From positions 1 to 24,831 of IMG/VR virus record IMGVR_UViG_3300022200_006376: a DNA stretch of 24,831 bases; one strand, written 5' to 3'. The translations under genes and the position numbers were made by a program. The first letter of the stretch is position 1, and every line of letters starts with the position of its first letter. A model generated the notes under the pieces. That model was given only the letters and a program-made list of their open reading frames with translations, did no database searches and had not been told where the DNA came from. Source of the stretch: a virus. This document shows, piece after piece, positions 1 through 8,300 of this stretch.

Positions 1-122
1 ACACTGGTGCTATCGATGCTGGTTCTGTTTATGTGTATTCGTCAGGCTCATCTACTTCAAGTGTTATAGCAATACCACCACAAAATTTACCATTAGAAAC
101 ACGCAGTTTTATTAAGCTATGA
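1..122 (+). CDS. C-terminal end of an FG-GAP beta-propeller adhesin (5' truncated)
   Basis: Only the last 39 or so codons are present; the gene enters from before the window and stops at TGA 120-122. The visible part is the end of a propeller blade (DTGA, then AGSVYVY), followed by a tail containing SSTSSVIAIPPQNLPL. That tail is almost identical in DNA and protein to the tail of the gene ending at 3036, so this is a third paralogue of the two genes downstream. By analogy it is a virion-surface or tail-fibre-tip protein with about seven FG-GAP blades (inference). The 50 bases that follow carry a late promoter element rather than a continuation of this gene. Confidence 0.8.
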   Translation, partial: TGAIDAGSVYVYSSGSSTSSVIAIPPQNLPLETRSFIKL

Positions 123-130
123 TAAAATTC

Positions 131-138
131 TATAAATA
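131..138 (+). promoter_or_regulatory. T4-type late promoter element TATAAATA
   Basis: This is a perfect match to the T4 late -10 element, in the short gap between two adhesin genes and 34 bases before the ATG at 173. There is no -35 box, as expected for a late promoter recognised by a gp55-type sigma factor. The motif alone is common by chance in AT-rich DNA; its position just before a start supports it. A GGGAG at about 156-160 may serve as the ribosome site. Confidence 0.6.
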
Positions 139-172
139 CACACAATAACTTGATTGGGAGCAATAATATTCA

Positions 173-1594
173 ATGAGTAAGTTAGAAAATTTTTTAGAAA
201 GTACAGCTATTGTTGGACAGTTAGATGACGAGTATAATCTAATTGGTGCACTCGACGGATACTTAAATCTTACAAATGATTATATTTTTGTTTCAAGAAG
301 CAGTTATCCTAATTTAAGTGCTAATTGCCCTAATTCGTTTTTAGAATGTCAATTAGAACAAGAAATAAATAATCCTACTCCTGTTACTGGTGATAATTTT
401 GGTGTTTCTGTTTCTATAAATTCTACCGGTGATAGAATAGTAGTAAGTTCTCATTATGATGACACTGGTGCTATCGATGCTGGTTCTGTTTATGTGTATT
501 CTAGATCTGGTACAGTTTGGTCATTAGAACAAGAAATAAATAATCCTTCTCCTGTTGCTAGTGATTATTTTGGACGGTCGGTAGCAATAGATTCTACTGG
601 TGATAGAATAGTAGTAGGGGCTCATTATGAAGATACCGGTGCCGATGCTGCTGGTTCTGTTTATGTGTATTCTAGATCTGGTACAACCTGGACATTAGAA
701 CAAGAAATAAATAATCCTACGCCTGTTGCAGGTGATCAGTTTGGTGTTTCTGTTTCTATAAATTCTACCGGTGATAGAATAGTAGTAGGAGCTTCTCAAG
801 AAGATACCGGTGCCAGTGGTGCTGGTTCTGTTTATGTGTATTCTAGATCCGGCACAACATGGACATTAGAACAAGAAATAAATAATCCTTCTCCTGTTGC
901 TAGTGATCAGTTTGGACAGGTTGTATCTATTAATTCAACTGGTGATAGAATAGTAGTAAGTGCTTATTTAGAAGATACCGGTGCTAGTGAGGCCGGTTCT
1001 GTTTATGTTTATACTAGATCTGGTACAACTTGGACATTAGAACAAGAAATAAATAATCCTACGCCTGTTGCAGGTGATCAGTTTGGTGTTTCTGTTTCTA
1101 TAAATTCTACCGGTGATAGAATAGTAGTAGGAGCTTATTTGGAAGATACTGGAGCCAGTGGTGCTGGTTCTGTTTATGTGTATTCTAGATCAGGTACAGT
1201 TTGGTCATTAGAACAAGAAATAAATAATCCTACGCCTGTTACTGGTGATAATTTTGGTGTTTCTGTTTCTATAAATTCTACCGGTGATAGAATAGTAGTA
1301 GGAGCTTATTTGGAAGATACCGGTGCCGATGCTGCTGGTTCTGTTTATGTGTATTCTAGATCTGGTACTACATGGACATTAGAACAAGAAATAAATAATC
1401 CTTCTCCTGTTGCTAGTGATCAGGTTGGATATGCAGTTTCTATAAATTCAACCGGTGACAGGGTATTAATCGGTGCTTATGGTGAAGATACTGGTGCTCT
1501 TGCTGCTGGTTCTGTTTATGTTTATGCGTTAACTGAAAATACTACAGATTTAAAATTAAGAGGATTTAATGATTTTAATCATATTAAAATATAA
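173..1594 (+). CDS. Seven-bladed FG-GAP beta-propeller protein (probable tail-fibre/adhesin component)
   Basis: The 473 residues comprise an N-terminal segment (1-60), seven tandem 57-residue repeats (61-459) and a 14-residue tail. Each repeat follows the pattern LEQEINNP, then PV..D.FG, VSINSTGDRIVVGA, DTGA, AGSVYVYSRSG, TW. The FG, VVGA and aromatic-strand elements are typical of FG-GAP repeats, which form blades of integrin-alpha-like propellers; seven copies would close one ring. The N-terminal segment shares a pattern (NL.N.YI, then YP.L) with the next gene, suggesting a common attachment module. No signal peptide or membrane segment is seen. The role is probably binding of host surface or glycan; this rests on fold and neighbours. 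Classical calcium-binding DxDxDG loops are absent. The next gene starts 2 bases after the stop, so the two are probably co-transcribed. Confidence 0.85.
   Translation: MSKLENFLESTAIVGQLDDEYNLIGALDGYLNLTNDYIFVSRSSYPNLSANCPNSFLECQLEQEINNPTPVTGDNFGVSVSINSTGDRIVVSSHYDDTGAIDAGSVYVYSRSGTVWSLEQEINNPSPVASDYFGRSVAIDSTGDRIVVGAHYEDTGADAAGSVYVYSRSGTTWTLEQEINNPTPVAGDQFGVSVSINSTGDRIVVGASQEDTGASGAGSVYVYSRSGTTWTLEQEINNPSPVASDQFGQVVSINSTGDRIVVSAYLEDTGASEAGSVYVYTRSGTTWTLEQEINNPTPVAGDQFGVSVSINSTGDRIVVGAYLEDTGASGAGSVYVYSRSGTVWSLEQEINNPTPVTGDNFGVSVSINSTGDRIVVGAYLEDTGADAAGSVYVYSRSGTTWTLEQEINNPSPVASDQVGYAVSINSTGDRVLIGAYGEDTGALAAGSVYVYALTENTTDLKLRGFNDFNHIKI
353..1549 (+). repeat. Seven tandem 171-bp blade repeats
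   Basis: Units start at 353, 524, 695, 866, 1037, 1208 and 1379, exactly 171 bases apart. They are near-identical at DNA level apart from short variable patches. Units 3 and 5 share a long identical stretch, as do units 1 and 6. The array encodes the propeller blades and is a likely substrate for homologous recombination. Confidence 0.95.
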
Positions 1595-1596
1595 TA

Positions 1597-3036
1597 ATGT
1601 CTAATACTTACAACCTTATTAAAAATAATAAAATACAAACTGGTTCAACTGTGATTGTACCTGCGCAATTCTCATCTACTAGCTTTATAGAACTTAGTAA
1701 TAATTATATAACTTATATTGATAAAGCTATGTATCCATCATTAGCTAACATAGGAATGCCTGAAGTTAATTTAAGCGAATTAGAACAAGAAATAAATAAT
1801 CCTTCACCGGTTTCTGGTGATCGGTTTGGAAGTGCTGTTTCTATAAATTCTACAGGCGATAGAATAGTAGTCGGTGCTTATTTGGAAGATACCGGAGCTA
1901 ATGCTGCTGGATCTGTTTATGTTTATTCTAGATCAGGTACTACATGGTCATTAGAACAAGAAATAAATAATCCCTCTCCTGTTTCTTTTGATACGTTTGG
2001 ATATTCCGTTTCTATAAATTCTATAGGCGATAGAATAGTAGTAGGGGCTTCAAGTGAAGATACCGGAGCATCTAGTGCAGGTTCTGTTTATGTTTATTCT
2101 AGATCAGGTACAACTTGGACATTAGAACAAGAAATAAATAATCCTTCTCCTGTTATAAATGATTATTTTGGATTTTCCGTTTCTATAAATTCTACTGGTG
2201 ATAGAATAGTAGTAGGGGCTTATGGTGAAGATACCGGTGTTAATGCTGCTGGTTCTGTTTATGTGTATTCTAGATCAGATACAACCTGGACATTAGAACA
2301 AGAAATAAATAATCCTTCTCCTGTTGCTAGTGATCAGTTTGGACAGGTTGTATCTATTAATTCAACTGGTGATAGAATAGTAGTAAGTGCTTATTTGGAA
2401 GATACTGGTGCTAGTGGTGCTGGTTCTGTTTATGTGTATTCTAGATCTGGTACAACTTGGACATTAGAACAAGAAATAAATAATCCTTCTCCTGTTGACA
2501 ATGATCAGTTTGGTGTTTCTGTAACAATAGATTCAACTGGTGATAGAATAGTAGTCGGTGCTTATTTGGAAGACACTGGTGCTAGTGCTGCTGGATCTGT
2601 TTATGTTTATTCTAGATCAGGTACTACATGGACATTAGAACAAGAAATAAATAACCCTTCTCCTGTTGCTGAGGACCGTTTTGGATATTCCGTTTCTATT
2701 AATTCAACCGGTGATAGAATAGTAGTAAGTGCTTATTTGGAAGACACCGGAGCCTATGCTGCTGGTTCTGTTTATGTGTATTCTAGATCAGGTACAACTT
2801 GGACATTAGAACAAGAAATAAATAATCCCTCACCTGTTGCTAGTGATTATTTTGGATATTCCGTTTCTATAAATTCTATAGGCGATAGAATAGTAGTAGG
2901 TGCTTATTTGGAAGATACCGGTGCCGATGCTGCTGGTTCTGTTTATGTTTATTCGTCAGAATCATCTACTTCAAGTGTTATAGCAATACCCCCGCAGAAT
3001 TTACCATTAGGATTAAAAAATCTTATTAAAATATAG
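1597..3036 (+). CDS. Seven-bladed FG-GAP beta-propeller protein, paralogue of the preceding gene
   Basis: The 479 residues comprise an N-terminal segment (1-61), seven 57-residue FG-GAP blades (62-460) and a tail that matches the truncated gene at the window start. Blades keep the same skeleton as the upstream paralogue (LEQEINNP, D.FG, STGDRIVVGA, DTGA, AGSVYVYSRSG). They differ mainly at the residues before D.FG, at two or three residues after VV, and at the residues after DTG. Blade 4 is nearly identical in DNA to blade 4 of the upstream gene over about 85 bases. It starts 2 bases after the previous stop and is followed within 8 bases by the next gene. It is probably a receptor-binding or decoration protein on the virion, alternative or additional to its neighbour (inference). 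Confidence 0.85.
   Translation: MSNTYNLIKNNKIQTGSTVIVPAQFSSTSFIELSNNYITYIDKAMYPSLANIGMPEVNLSELEQEINNPSPVSGDRFGSAVSINSTGDRIVVGAYLEDTGANAAGSVYVYSRSGTTWSLEQEINNPSPVSFDTFGYSVSINSIGDRIVVGASSEDTGASSAGSVYVYSRSGTTWTLEQEINNPSPVINDYFGFSVSINSTGDRIVVGAYGEDTGVNAAGSVYVYSRSDTTWTLEQEINNPSPVASDQFGQVVSINSTGDRIVVSAYLEDTGASGAGSVYVYSRSGTTWTLEQEINNPSPVDNDQFGVSVTIDSTGDRIVVGAYLEDTGASAAGSVYVYSRSGTTWTLEQEINNPSPVAEDRFGYSVSINSTGDRIVVSAYLEDTGAYAAGSVYVYSRSGTTWTLEQEINNPSPVASDYFGYSVSINSIGDRIVVGAYLEDTGADAAGSVYVYSSESSTSSVIAIPPQNLPLGLKNLIKI
1780..2976 (+). repeat. Seven tandem 171-bp blade repeats
   Basis: Units start at 1780, 1951, 2122, 2293, 2464, 2635 and 2806, with a period of exactly 171 bases. They belong to the same family as the array at 353-1549, so fourteen complete cassettes lie within 2.6 kb, in addition to the fragment at the window start. 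Confidence 0.95.
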
Positions 3037-3044
3037 GAAATATT

Positions 3045-3512
3045 ATGCCAACTTTATACAAATACAATGAAAATAGAATATTTTCAGGAGCAATTGAAGT
3101 TCCTGAAGGAATATCATACTCGAACACCACTACAATTAAGCCAGATGAATCATTAAAAGTTCCTAAATGGATGGGAACTGGATTAGGATGGCAAGAAAAT
3201 ATAGTTCGGCACAAGACATATTTAAATGTTACTGCTGATAAAGAAATTTATAATGTTAATGAAAATATTACTATTAATGCAACTGTTAAAAATAATAACC
3301 AATTAGTTCCATTAACAGCAGATTATTATGTTCCCGTAATTCGAGATTCTGATGGAAAGCAAGTTGATTTTTTAACAATATCGTTTATAAATGGAGAATC
3401 GCTTTTTACATTTTCAATTTCTGAAAAAGGAAAATATTTAATTAATATGGATAAAATTACTCCAACACCTAAATCAGTATTAAGTAAAAACCTTAATTTA
3501 ATTATAGTATAA
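3045..3512 (+). CDS. Small virion-associated protein with Ig-like C-terminal half
   Basis: The 155-residue protein has no family I can name. Residues 1-50 are polar with a GLGW motif. Residues 55-155 alternate hydrophobic residues as beta strands and contain the pattern VTADKEIYNVNENITINATV, which resembles the first strands of bacterial Ig-like (BIG/CARDB type) domains. It lies in tandem between propeller genes and the collagen-like fibre, and an AGGAA precedes the ATG. This suggests a fibre accessory or connector domain protein. No signal peptide or membrane segment is seen. Function is inferred from position only. Confidence 0.6.
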   Translation: MPTLYKYNENRIFSGAIEVPEGISYSNTTTIKPDESLKVPKWMGTGLGWQENIVRHKTYLNVTADKEIYNVNENITINATVKNNNQLVPLTADYYVPVIRDSDGKQVDFLTISFINGESLFTFSISEKGKYLINMDKITPTPKSVLSKNLNLIIV

Positions 3513-3529
3513 ATGTAAACATATTAAAA

Positions 3530-3552
3530 GATAAATATATTAAATATATTTA
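3530..3552 (+). promoter_or_regulatory. Late promoter element GATAAATA overlapping a perfect inverted repeat
   Basis: GATAAATA at 3530-3537 is one base off the late consensus and lies 24 bases before the fibre ATG at 3562. It overlaps the left arm of a 9-bp inverted repeat, TAAATATAT (3532-3540) and ATATATTTA (3544-3552), with a 3-base spacer. The all-AT stem is too weak for a convincing terminator. AGGAA follows as ribosome site. Confidence 0.5.
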
Positions 3553-3561
3553 GGAATCAAT

Positions 3562-5316
3562 ATGGGATATATAGGAAATTCTCCAGAGTTTTATACAAAA
3601 GATGAGATCGATGACTTTTTTGACGACTTATCAGGTGTAACTAATCCAGCACAAGCTAGAGCTAATTTAGGAATTAATGGAACAGGTGACGGGTATACTG
3701 GTTCACAAGGCACGATTGGTTATACAGGATCAAGAGGTAATCCCGGTACTAATATTAATGTTGTTGGATCAGTTGCTTTAGTAGCGGATTTACCTGTTTC
3801 CGGTAATACTAATGATGCGTATTTTGTAGATGAAACAAATACACTATATGTGTGGGATGGTACACAATGGTATGATGCTGGGGCTATTGTAGGACCGGTT
3901 GGCGATACAGGATATGTTGGATCACAAGGTATAACTGGTTATACTGGGTCAAGAGGTAATCCCGGTACTAATATTAATGTTAAAGGCTCTATTTCTACAG
4001 TAGCTGATTTGCCTGCTTTTGGTAATACTAATGATGCTTATTTTGTAGATGAAACAAATACATTATATGTGTGGAATGGGATACAGTGGTATGATGCTGG
4101 TGCAATTGTAGGACCTATAGGTCCTACAGGATATGCAGGGTCGCAAGGCACGATTGGTTATACTGGATCAAGAGGGAATCCCGGCACTAATATTAATGTT
4201 GTTGGTTCGGTTGCTTTAGTAGCTGATTTGCCTGTTTCCGGTAATACTAATGATGCTTATTTTGTAGATGAAACAAATACATTGTATGTATGGGACGGTA
4301 CACAATGGTACGATGCAGGAGCTATTGTAGGCCCTGTTGGCGATACAGGATATACTGGATCATCAGGAGCAGATGGGACTATTGGAATTGATGGATATAC
4401 CGGTTCTGTTGGATATACTGGATCGATAGGTGTAAGCGGCACTAATGGATATACAGGTTCGCAAGGTATACCAGGAGAGTATGCTGCGGTAGGCTATACG
4501 GGATCAGCAGGAGTAAACGGTACTATCGGTGTTGATGGATACACCGGTTCACAAGGTACAATCGGTTATACTGGGTCAAGTGGTGATTTAGGTTATACTG
4601 GATCACAAGGTAACGATGGAATTGGTACTACAGGATATACTGGATCAGCAGGAGCTGATGGGACTATTGGAATTGATGGATACACCGGTTCAGTTGGATA
4701 TACTGGTTCACAAGGTAACGATGGAATTGGTACTACAGGATATACCGGTTCACAAGGTATACCAGGAGAGTATGCTGCAATTGGGTATACCGGCTCAGCA
4801 GGAGCAGACGGTACTATTGGAATTGATGGATACACAGGATCACAAGGCTTAATTGGATATACTGGATCAGCAGGTGATAGCGGAGGGAGTGGCTCATTAT
4901 CCGTTATAAATGATAGTAGTACTGATACTGTATATTATGTGAGTATGTCGGATGTGTCCGGTGGAACTTGGAGCAACGCATATGTTTCAACTACCAAATT
5001 ATTTTTTAATCCATCAACTGGAACATTAAATTCCACAATTTTTAATTCATTATCTGATAAAAATTATAAAACAAATATCAAGTTGATTGATAAACCGTTA
5101 GATACAATAAATTCATTATTAGGCGTTGAATTTGATTGGATTGATTCGTCGTTAAAATCAGCAGGGGTTATTGCACAAGACCTTGAATTAGTACTACCTC
5201 ATTTAGTTGATACTAGCGAAACTGGTGTTAAAAGTGTTAACTATTTGGGAATAATTGCGTACTTAATTGAAGCAGTTAAGGAATTAGATCAAAAATTGAA
5301 TATGAAACTAGGATAA
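3562..5316 (+). CDS. Collagen-like tail fibre with C-terminal S74 intramolecular chaperone
   Basis: The protein has 584 residues. Residues 1-50 resemble the N-terminus of phage fibres (NPAQARANLGI). Residues about 59-260 carry three 73-residue modules, each with an ADLP...NDAYFVDETNTLYVWDG..W...GAIVGP segment flanked by collagen-like triplets. Residues about 261-450 are Gly-X-Y triplets dominated by GYTGSxG (about 19 copies in the protein), with a few interruptions such as GEYAAVG. Residues 498-584 are a peptidase S74 chaperone domain: S498-D499-K-N-Y-K503 fits the SD..xK self-cleavage site, followed by GVIAQDLE and VNYLGIIAYLIEAV. S74 domains help phage fibres trimerise and then cut themselves off (family knowledge). 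The collagen region should form a triple helix; it has few prolines but many Thr at the Y position. This is the clearest tail fibre in the window. Confidence 0.9.
   Translation: MGYIGNSPEFYTKDEIDDFFDDLSGVTNPAQARANLGINGTGDGYTGSQGTIGYTGSRGNPGTNINVVGSVALVADLPVSGNTNDAYFVDETNTLYVWDGTQWYDAGAIVGPVGDTGYVGSQGITGYTGSRGNPGTNINVKGSISTVADLPAFGNTNDAYFVDETNTLYVWNGIQWYDAGAIVGPIGPTGYAGSQGTIGYTGSRGNPGTNINVVGSVALVADLPVSGNTNDAYFVDETNTLYVWDGTQWYDAGAIVGPVGDTGYTGSSGADGTIGIDGYTGSVGYTGSIGVSGTNGYTGSQGIPGEYAAVGYTGSAGVNGTIGVDGYTGSQGTIGYTGSSGDLGYTGSQGNDGIGTTGYTGSAGADGTIGIDGYTGSVGYTGSQGNDGIGTTGYTGSQGIPGEYAAIGYTGSAGADGTIGIDGYTGSQGLIGYTGSAGDSGGSGSLSVINDSSTDTVYYVSMSDVSGGTWSNAYVSTTKLFFNPSTGTLNSTIFNSLSDKNYKTNIKLIDKPLDTINSLLGVEFDWIDSSLKSAGVIAQDLELVLPHLVDTSETGVKSVNYLGIIAYLIEAVKELDQKLNMKLG
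3736..4340 (+). repeat. Three direct repeats, 219-bp period, in the fibre gene
   Basis: Copies begin near 3736, 3955 and 4174, exactly 219 bases apart. Each encodes the GNPGTNINV...YVWDG..W module plus part of the collagen-like linker. The first and third copies are closest (both NINVVGSVALVADLPVSG), the middle one more diverged, which fits past duplication or exchange. Confidence 0.85.
4345..4885 (+). repeat. Collagen-like Gly-X-Y coding repeat
   Basis: This is a run of 9-bp-phased triplet codons encoding mainly GYTGS, GADGTIGID and GNDGIGTTG units. Longer stretches recur: GADGTIGIDGYTGS appears three times and GIPGEYAA twice. The periodicity produces long spurious open frames on both strands. 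Confidence 0.85.
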
Positions 5317-5323
5317 TTAACGT

Positions 5324-8300
5324 ATGACTGCTGCTAAGGTTACAAGTCAATCAACAGAAGTAATATATTCATCAACTGCAGACCCAAATGTAAGGGTTAC
5401 TGGACAATCAACAGAAGTAATATATTCATCAACTGCAGACCCAAATGTAAGAGTTACTGGACAATCAACAGAAGTAATATATAGATTACCAAATGTACCA
5501 AATCTTAGGGTTACTGGTCAATCGATTGAAATACTACACAGTCGAGTTCCTAAAAACAAGTGCCTTAGAACAATTGATTTTAATGTAGTAAACCCAGATG
5601 CAGAAACTGGAGATACTACTGGCTGGACTAATGAAACTGGATATATGATAGCTGATGGTAGATTTCACAGCGGTACATACTGCTTCGGCGGAGGTCCAAA
5701 TGCTATTACATTAGCATCGTCTGATTCTATACTGTTAACAGATATAGGAATTGACGCAATTGAAGTAGATTTTAATCGAGTAATGGTTACTGTAAATTAT
5801 TGGCAAAGCTCGTATGCTTCGGCTGATTATGGATCAGTAGGAATTAGATTTTATGATGCAAATAATGCACAGATTGATGTGGATCATTTTGGAAAGTATG
5901 TATCGAGTGACCCATATCCAGAGTGGAATAGTCGATCAAATACATTCCTACTTCCAAAAAATACAAGAAGTATTAAGATTTTATTTCTTGGAGTACGGAG
6001 TAATGGAACAAACTTAGATTTTTATGTAGATGATATTTCACTACAGGCTACAGTTTATAACAATGGATTCCCACACTATATTTTTAATCACGATGCAGAA
6101 ACTGGAAACACTGCGGGTTGGACTGTAGAGCTTGGAAATCTTGGATTACGAACAGGATCTCAAATTTCAGGTACATACACCTTTTATGGAGAAAATACTA
6201 ATGAATTTATTGCATCGTCTGAATTTATAAATCTAATTCAAGATGGAGTTCCATTAACTGAAATTCAAGCTAGACGAGCATTTATGCAAGTAAGTTGTAA
6301 ATTAGGAACATATTCTAATCATCAAGATTACGGTTATTTAGGAGTGAGATTTTATGATGAATTTGATTCTATTATTTCCGAAACTTATGGAACACCTGAA
6401 GTGGGAAATTCAATTCCTAGTTTTATATTTAAAACAGAATCTTTTTTTGTACCAGAAACAGCAAAGAAAGCAAAAATATTAATAAGAGGGGTTAAAATTG
6501 ATGGCGTAAGCAATGCCGACGCTCACTTTGACGATATTACTGCTGTTACATACTGTTGTGTACCTAACGAAGAAAACTTTACAGTTCCAGTTGATAGAGA
6601 TCATACGTTATATAACTATTTTAGATCAGAACAAGATTCTGGTAAATTTTTTGAAAGTATTTACGTTAAATGGCACGAAGTTGGACTAACAGGACCAAAT
6701 CTTACTCCGGGGAAATTGTATGGATTTGGATGGAATAGATATGGACAATTAGGAATTAATAGCACAATTGATGTATCAGTACCTACTCAAGTAAGCACTT
6801 CAGGAAGCTGGAGAACAGTAGTAGTAGACCAAACAGCATTAGCAATCAAAACAGATGGTACATTATGGGGTTGGGGAAGAAATACATACGGGGAATTAGG
6901 ACAACGAGATAATGTTGATAGATCAACTCCAATTCAAATTGGATCAGATCGAGATTGGGTTGACATTGATACTACTAATTTAGGCTCGTGTGTAGCATTA
7001 AAATCAAATGGTACATTATGGGCATGGGGAAGAAATACATACGGACAACTTGGTCTAGACAGCCAAGTTGAAAACGATATAAGTTTTGGAGTATCAGTTG
7101 CATTATCGGGCAACGGAACAAAATTAGTAGTAGGATTAGTTAAGAGTGCAGCTACTGGCAATCGCGGAGGTTTTTATACATATACATTAAATCAAGGATA
7201 TTGGGAAACAATCGGACCAATTATTCAGTCAAATGATGGAACACTTGATGATAATGAAGGAATAACATGTACGTTATCAGACGACGGTTTAATGTTAGTG
7301 ACCGGAGTGCCCGGAAGAGCAGGAACCGGTGGTGACCTTGCAGTAGGAATAGTTATAACATATGATTGGGATAATGATAATAACGAATGGGTTCAACGAG
7401 GGAACTATTTATACCCACCTGAAATTGATGCAGTACCTCAATTAAGATTTGGAACCTCATGCTGCTTATCAAATGATGGATTACGATTAATAGTAGGAGC
7501 TGTTGGATATAACAGTAATCGTGGTAAAGTATACATTTATGATTGGAATACTAACACAGAGGTATGGGAGTTACATAGCGAAATAATTGAACCTAGTATA
7601 ACAGCATCGCAAATCTTTGGAAGATCGTGTTCGATTACTAGTAATAAAACAACAATAGCTGTAGGGTCATCGTATTATTCATCAGACGGCGCAGTCTTTG
7701 TTTATGATTGGAATGGAGCTATATGGGCTAGTCGGTCAGTAATTTTACCACCTGCAGCAGATGTAGATAGTTCTAGTTTTGCAGTATTTGGAATATCATG
7801 TTCAATGTCCGATGACGGATCTGTACTAGTTGTTGGAGCTGCAGGTATTGACAAACCTGATCTAGGCAACACTGTGATTACTGGAATAGCTGGAGGAATA
7901 AATTCAGTATGCTCAGATACTACTACTATACTTGATAATATTGTACCAGGATCACACCAATCAGCAATTAAAATTACAACTTCTGATGCAGTAACTGCAT
8001 CAGTAACTTCAGTAGCATATGTAACTCCAGATAATTCATTATTACAAACGATTATTTCAACTACAACAACTGACAATACATACGATGATGAATCTTACGA
8101 TATCTCTCCACCTTGGAGTGTGGAATATTTAGGACAGACATATCAAAATGTGTTTTATGGATCTAACGGATATATAACATTTGGTGCAGGTAGCACATCT
8201 TATAGTGGTTTAAGTAGCACTAATCCTAGTTTACCTAAGATTTTTATTTTTGGGAATGATAACGTATTAACCGGATTATGGACAGGTACTGAAGGAACTA

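Noticed and set aside
353-2976. Regular repeats suggesting a CRISPR array
   Set aside because: The units are 171 bp, continuous and fully coding in one frame, with no spacer structure; they are protein-blade repeats.
353-2976. Diversity-generating retroelement variable region
   Set aside because: Variable positions are not restricted to adenine-derived changes, many blades vary rather than one C-terminal region, and no reverse transcriptase or template repeat is seen in the window.
4593-4852. Open frames on both strands inside the collagen-like region (minus 4257-4442 and 4593-4835; plus 4616-4852 in another frame)
   Set aside because: They arise from the 9-bp periodic Gly-X-Y codons of the fibre gene; their products are low-complexity proline- or glutamine-rich repeats without ribosome sites or a gene-like neighbourhood.
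7702-8076. Minus-strand open frame inside the 1,378-residue adhesin, and similar ones at 6934-7161, 11326-11781, 15899-16105 and 21842-22123
   Set aside because: Each lies wholly within a strongly supported gene on the other strand, and the products mirror the repeat composition of that gene.
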